Source: Allobosea sp. OK403 (GTDB lineage: Bacteria > Pseudomonadota > Alphaproteobacteria > Rhizobiales > Beijerinckiaceae). From it: a DNA stretch of 64,000 nucleotides. The notes beneath the pieces are model-generated. The model was not told the DNA's origin and did not search any database. It saw nothing but the letters and a program-made list of their open reading frames with translations. This document shows, piece after piece, positions 60,946 to 64,000 of this stretch; position 1 is the first letter of the stretch; each line of letters starts with the position of its first letter. The stretch is taken from assembly GCF_900113835.1 (NCBI RefSeq), contig NZ_FOQV01000002.1, positions 930,001 to 994,000 of the forward strand, written 5' to 3'. The position numbers were made by a program, and so were the translations under genes.

Positions 60946-61818
60946 TCAGAAGCCGTAAAGGACCGCGGGATTGTCGACGAGGATGGCATGACGCTGGGCG
61001 GGATCCGAAATCGCTTCCGTCAGGCATGACAATGCCTCGGCGTCATCCATCGCCTCGAAGGGTTCGATATCGGTCGCAGCCCGCCCCACGCCGCGCCCAC
61101 CACCCGTATGTGGCCAGTCGGAGCCCCAGACCAGCGCTTCCGGGTTCTCGGCCGACAAGGCCCGTATGAAGGGGATGGCGCGAGCAAGATGCCCCCGCCC
61201 CGCAAGCCGCTGGATCGCCGAGATCTTGATCGTCGCCTTGCCCGAGCCCGCCAGACGCAGGACGCCTGAGAAGCCGGGCTGCTCCGGACCAAGCGCCAGA
61301 TCGGGCAGTCCGAAATGATCGATCACCACGCGCGTCGCGAGCTCCATCAGGCGCGCCGCCAGGACCTCGATGACGTTGAGGCGGGCCAGGATTTGGACAT
61401 GCCAGCCGAGCCGGGCAACCTGTTGCGCCTGCCCCTGGATCAGGCGCCAGGCTTCCTCGGGATCATCCATCCCGTGGGTCGCGATGTTGACGCGCACGCC
61501 CCGGACACCTTGCGCATGGAGACGATCGAGTTCGTCCGGCGGCGTGCCGAGGCCGATGACCGCCACACCTTTCGCCGCGCTACCGAGACGTTCGAGCCCG
61601 GCGAGCATCCGCCTGTTGTCGGTTCCATAGGGACTTGGCTGCACCAGCACCACGCGAGAGATGCCGAGCCGCGCATGCAGCGCGCGGAGCTCGTCCTCCC
61701 CGGCATCGCCGGGCGTATAGACGCGATCCGGAGAAAACGGGTATCGCCCGGCCGGGCCGAAGAGATGGACATGGCAGTCGCAGCTGCCTTGCGGCAAGGG
61801 CTCTAGCGGCTTTGTCAT
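60946..61818 (-). CDS. Amidohydrolase, 2-pyrone-4,6-dicarboxylate lactonase-like
   Basis: A 290-residue amidohydrolase-2 TIM barrel. CDCHVHLFGPAGRYPFSPDR (13-32), VIDHFGLPD and the active-site GSDWPHT are the LigI family pattern. Relatives open pyrone and sugar-acid lactones. It overlaps the aconitase stop by ATGA, so both are co-translated. Confidence 0.87.
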   Translation of the reverse strand: MTKPLEPLPQGSCDCHVHLFGPAGRYPFSPDRVYTPGDAGEDELRALHARLGISRVVLVQPSPYGTDNRRMLAGLERLGSAAKGVAVIGLGTPPDELDRLHAQGVRGVRVNIATHGMDDPEEAWRLIQGQAQQVARLGWHVQILARLNVIEVLAARLMELATRVVIDHFGLPDLALGPEQPGFSGVLRLAGSGKATIKISAIQRLAGRGHLARAIPFIRALSAENPEALVWGSDWPHTGGGRGVGRAATDIEPFEAMDDAEALSCLTEAISDPAQRHAILVDNPAVLYGF

Positions 61819-64000
61819 GCGGCACCTTTGCGTGCGCCGTCCGTCTGGGCGAGCAGGCCGCTCAGCACATGCGGGATGATCCCGCCCGCCTTGAGCAGCT
61901 CGACTTCGAGCGAGGTCTCGATCGCAGCCGTGAGCGCCAGCGTCTCGATGCCGCCCTGCTCGCGCAGGATCGAGACCGCGACCTCGCAGCGCGGCGAAAG
62001 CCTGTCGAAATCCCAGTCGAGCTGGAAGCGATCACCAGTTGCGATGCGAAGTGCGGACGGGTGAAGGCCGGCGGGCAGCAGCAGCGGCAGGATGCCCATG
62101 CCGATCAGGTTGGAGCGATGGATCCGCTCGATGCTCGCAGCGATGATCGCGCTGACCCCGAGCAGGGCGGCGGCCTTCGCCGCCCAGTCACGCGAGGAGC
62201 CCATGCCATAGCGCTCGCCCGCGACGACGACGAGCGGTACGCCCTCCAGCCGGTAGCGCTCGGCCGCATCAGTCAGGCTGACGATCTCGCCTGACGGCAT
62301 GTGGCGCGTCAGACCGGCCGGCGCTGCCGGCAGGAGCTGGTTCACCACGAGGCGGTTGCTGAAGGCGCCGCGCAGCATGACCTCGAAATTGCCCCGCCGC
62401 GAGGCGAAGACATTGAGGTTCCCCGGATCCCCACCTGCCGCGACGATGTAGCGGCCAGCCGGGCTGTCATTGCGGATCTGGTTCGCCGGCGAAATATGAT
62501 CGGTCGTGATGTCGTCGCCCAAGACGAGCAGCGGCCGTGCCGGGCCCCGAGGCGGTGGTGGCCCGGAAGCGCGTACGAAAGGTGGGCGGCGCAGATAGGT
62601 CGAGCGCTCGTCCCATGGGAAGCGCGATCCCGTCGGCGCCTGCAGATCGAGCCAGAGCGGCCGGACCGCCGCCTCGCCATAGGCGGCGTCATAGTCGCGC
62701 CGGTCAGCGCCCAAGGCGAGCGCCGCGTCGATTTCCGCACCGCTCGGCCAGAGCGCGGACAGGCGAATCTCCGCCCCAGCCAGTGTCACGCCGATGGGAT
62801 CTTGCATGATGTCGATATTGACCGTGCCCGCCAGCGCGAAGGCGACGACAAGCGGCGGCGAGGCCAGGAAACCGTATTCCAGATCGGGATGCACGCGGCC
62901 GGGAAAGTTGCGATTGCCGGACAGCACCGCGACCGGGCAGAAATCCTTGGCGCCCAACGCCTGCTGGACCGAAGGAAGCAATGCGCCGGAATTGCCGATG
63001 CAGGTCGTGCAGCCATAGCCGACGATGCCGAAGCCCATGGCCTCGAGATCGGCCATGAGACCGGCACGTCGCAACATCCGTTCGGCGGTCGGCGAGCCCG
63101 GCGCCAGCGAGGTCTTGACCCAGGCCGGCGGCTTCAGCCCCAGCGCCCTCGCCTTGCGGGCGAGCAAGCCGGCGGCAACGATCAAACGCGGATCTGAGGT
63201 GTTGGTGCAGCTCGTGATCGCGGCAATCACCACGGCTCCGTCGGGAAGCCGCGCCGTGGAGGCAGGTTCGAGCGCAGGCGTGAACGCGGCCGCGGTCGCG
63301 CCTGCGGGAAGGCGATCCTGCGGGCGCCGCGGCCCCGCGACGCTGGGCTCGATCCGGTCGAGCGCGAGCTCGAGACTGCGGGTGAAATCCGGCTCCGCGT
63401 CAGGATCGAACCAGAGATCCGCTGCCCTGGCGAAGCCACGGATCAGGTTCAGCTCGGCCTCGTCCCTGCCGACGCCGCGAAGATAGCTGCAGCTTGCCTC
63501 GTCGATCGGGAAATAGCCGGTCGAGGCGCCATATTCCGGGGCCATATTGGCGACGGCGGCCCGCTCGCCGACGGCCAAGGTCGAGACGCCCGGACCAAAG
63601 AACTCGACGAAAGAGCCGGAGACCCCGAGCTTGCGCAGGCGCTCCGTCACCGTCAAAGCGAGATCGGTCGCGGTCACGCCCTCGCGCAATCGCCCGGTCA
63701 AGCGAACGCCGACGACTTCGGGGATCCTCAGGATCACCGGAACGCCGAAGAGTGCGCCCTCGGCCTCCAGCCCGCCGACGCCCCAGCCCAAGACGCCCAG
63801 CCCATTGACCATGGGCGTGTGGCTGTCAGTGCCGAGCAGCGTATCGGGATAGGCCAAGAGCCCATCCGCCTCCCGCATCGTCACGACCAGCTTCGAGAGC
63901 CTTTCAAGGTTGATCGTGTGCATGATCCCCGAGCCCGGAGGATGCACATGGATCCCGGGCATTGCCCCTGAGGCCCATTTCATCAGGCGATAGCGCTCGG
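61815..64000 (-). CDS. Aconitate hydratase family protein, partial (N-terminus off window)
   Basis: The C-terminal 728 residues or so of an aconitase; the frame remains open to the right edge, reading ERYRLMKWASGAMPG, so the ATG at 63983 is internal. About 150 residues are missing against AcnA (about 890). Cluster-ligand cysteines are in ITSCTNTSD and YGCTTCIGNSG; GTDSHTPMVNGLGVLGWGVGG and GMGSSRDWAAK mark substrate binding in domains 1 and 4. Being co-translated with two hydrolases suggests a pathway-specific paralogue instead of the housekeeping TCA enzyme. Confidence 0.92.
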   Translation of the reverse strand, partial: ERYRLMKWASGAMPGIHVHPPGSGIMHTINLERLSKLVVTMREADGLLAYPDTLLGTDSHTPMVNGLGVLGWGVGGLEAEGALFGVPVILRIPEVVGVRLTGRLREGVTATDLALTVTERLRKLGVSGSFVEFFGPGVSTLAVGERAAVANMAPEYGASTGYFPIDEASCSYLRGVGRDEAELNLIRGFARAADLWFDPDAEPDFTRSLELALDRIEPSVAGPRRPQDRLPAGATAAAFTPALEPASTARLPDGAVVIAAITSCTNTSDPRLIVAAGLLARKARALGLKPPAWVKTSLAPGSPTAERMLRRAGLMADLEAMGFGIVGYGCTTCIGNSGALLPSVQQALGAKDFCPVAVLSGNRNFPGRVHPDLEYGFLASPPLVVAFALAGTVNIDIMQDPIGVTLAGAEIRLSALWPSGAEIDAALALGADRRDYDAAYGEAAVRPLWLDLQAPTGSRFPWDERSTYLRRPPFVRASGPPPPRGPARPLLVLGDDITTDHISPANQIRNDSPAGRYIVAAGGDPGNLNVFASRRGNFEVMLRGAFSNRLVVNQLLPAAPAGLTRHMPSGEIVSLTDAAERYRLEGVPLVVVAGERYGMGSSRDWAAKAAALLGVSAIIAASIERIHRSNLIGMGILPLLLPAGLHPSALRIATGDRFQLDWDFDRLSPRCEVAVSILREQGGIETLALTAAIETSLEVELLKAGGIIPHVLSGLLAQTDGARKGAA

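Overview
The window is a GC-rich chromosomal segment from an alphaproteobacterium, most likely Hyphomicrobiales and Bosea-like. That placement is inferred from codon and base usage, the density of ABC importers and GntR regulators, and the dispersed composite palindromes. No rRNA, tRNA, CRISPR array, transposase or integrase was seen. Almost everything is catabolism of imported organic compounds.

Layout. (1) 1-2.5 kb: the 3' part of otnK, then otnC and an SDR (four-carbon acid sugar catabolism). (2) 2.6-13.7 kb: a minus-strand pair (oligopeptide-type binding protein and penicillin-acylase-family hydrolase) faces a plus-strand sugar operon: GntR, HSL-type esterase, sugar binding protein, two permeases, tagatose/psicose-epimerase-like protein and Gfo/Idh/MocA dehydrogenase. 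No ATPase is present. (3) 13.8-15.3 kb: an OhrR-like MarR regulator divergent from a secreted alpha/beta hydrolase, with two palindromes sharing a half-site. (4) 15.4-30.7 kb: phenylacetate island: paaZ facing paaG-paaI-paaK, then paaABCDE, paaX and a TetR regulator (PaaR-type), then a five-gene Liv-type importer. Near-identical 22-bp operators with identical promoter geometry tie the importer to the paa genes. paaF, paaH and paaJ are not here.

(5) 30.7-44.2 kb: a cluster built around two GntR and MmgE/PrpD pairs, a PdxA-like dehydrogenase, a haloacetate-dehalogenase-like hydrolase fused translationally to a four-domain rhodanese, an isocitrate/isopropylmalate-type dehydrogenase and an Fe3+-type ABC importer. 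One operator motif, ATTGTYRACADT, recurs in three of its intergenic regions. (6) 44.3-58.6 kb: an apparent single 11-gene, 13.5-kb minus-strand operon: hydantoinase A and B, a DHDPS-family lyase, a PotABCD-type importer, an unrecognised internally duplicated protein, a CoA ligase, an SDR and an FAD-linked oxidase. A GntR regulator diverges from it. This is the best candidate for an undescribed pathway. (7) 58.7-64 kb: a DUF2891 gene bracketed by repeats, then an MBL hydrolase, a LigI-like amidohydrolase and a truncated aconitase.

Two palindromic repeat families sit between genes and in two places supply the C-terminal codons and stop of neighbouring proteins.
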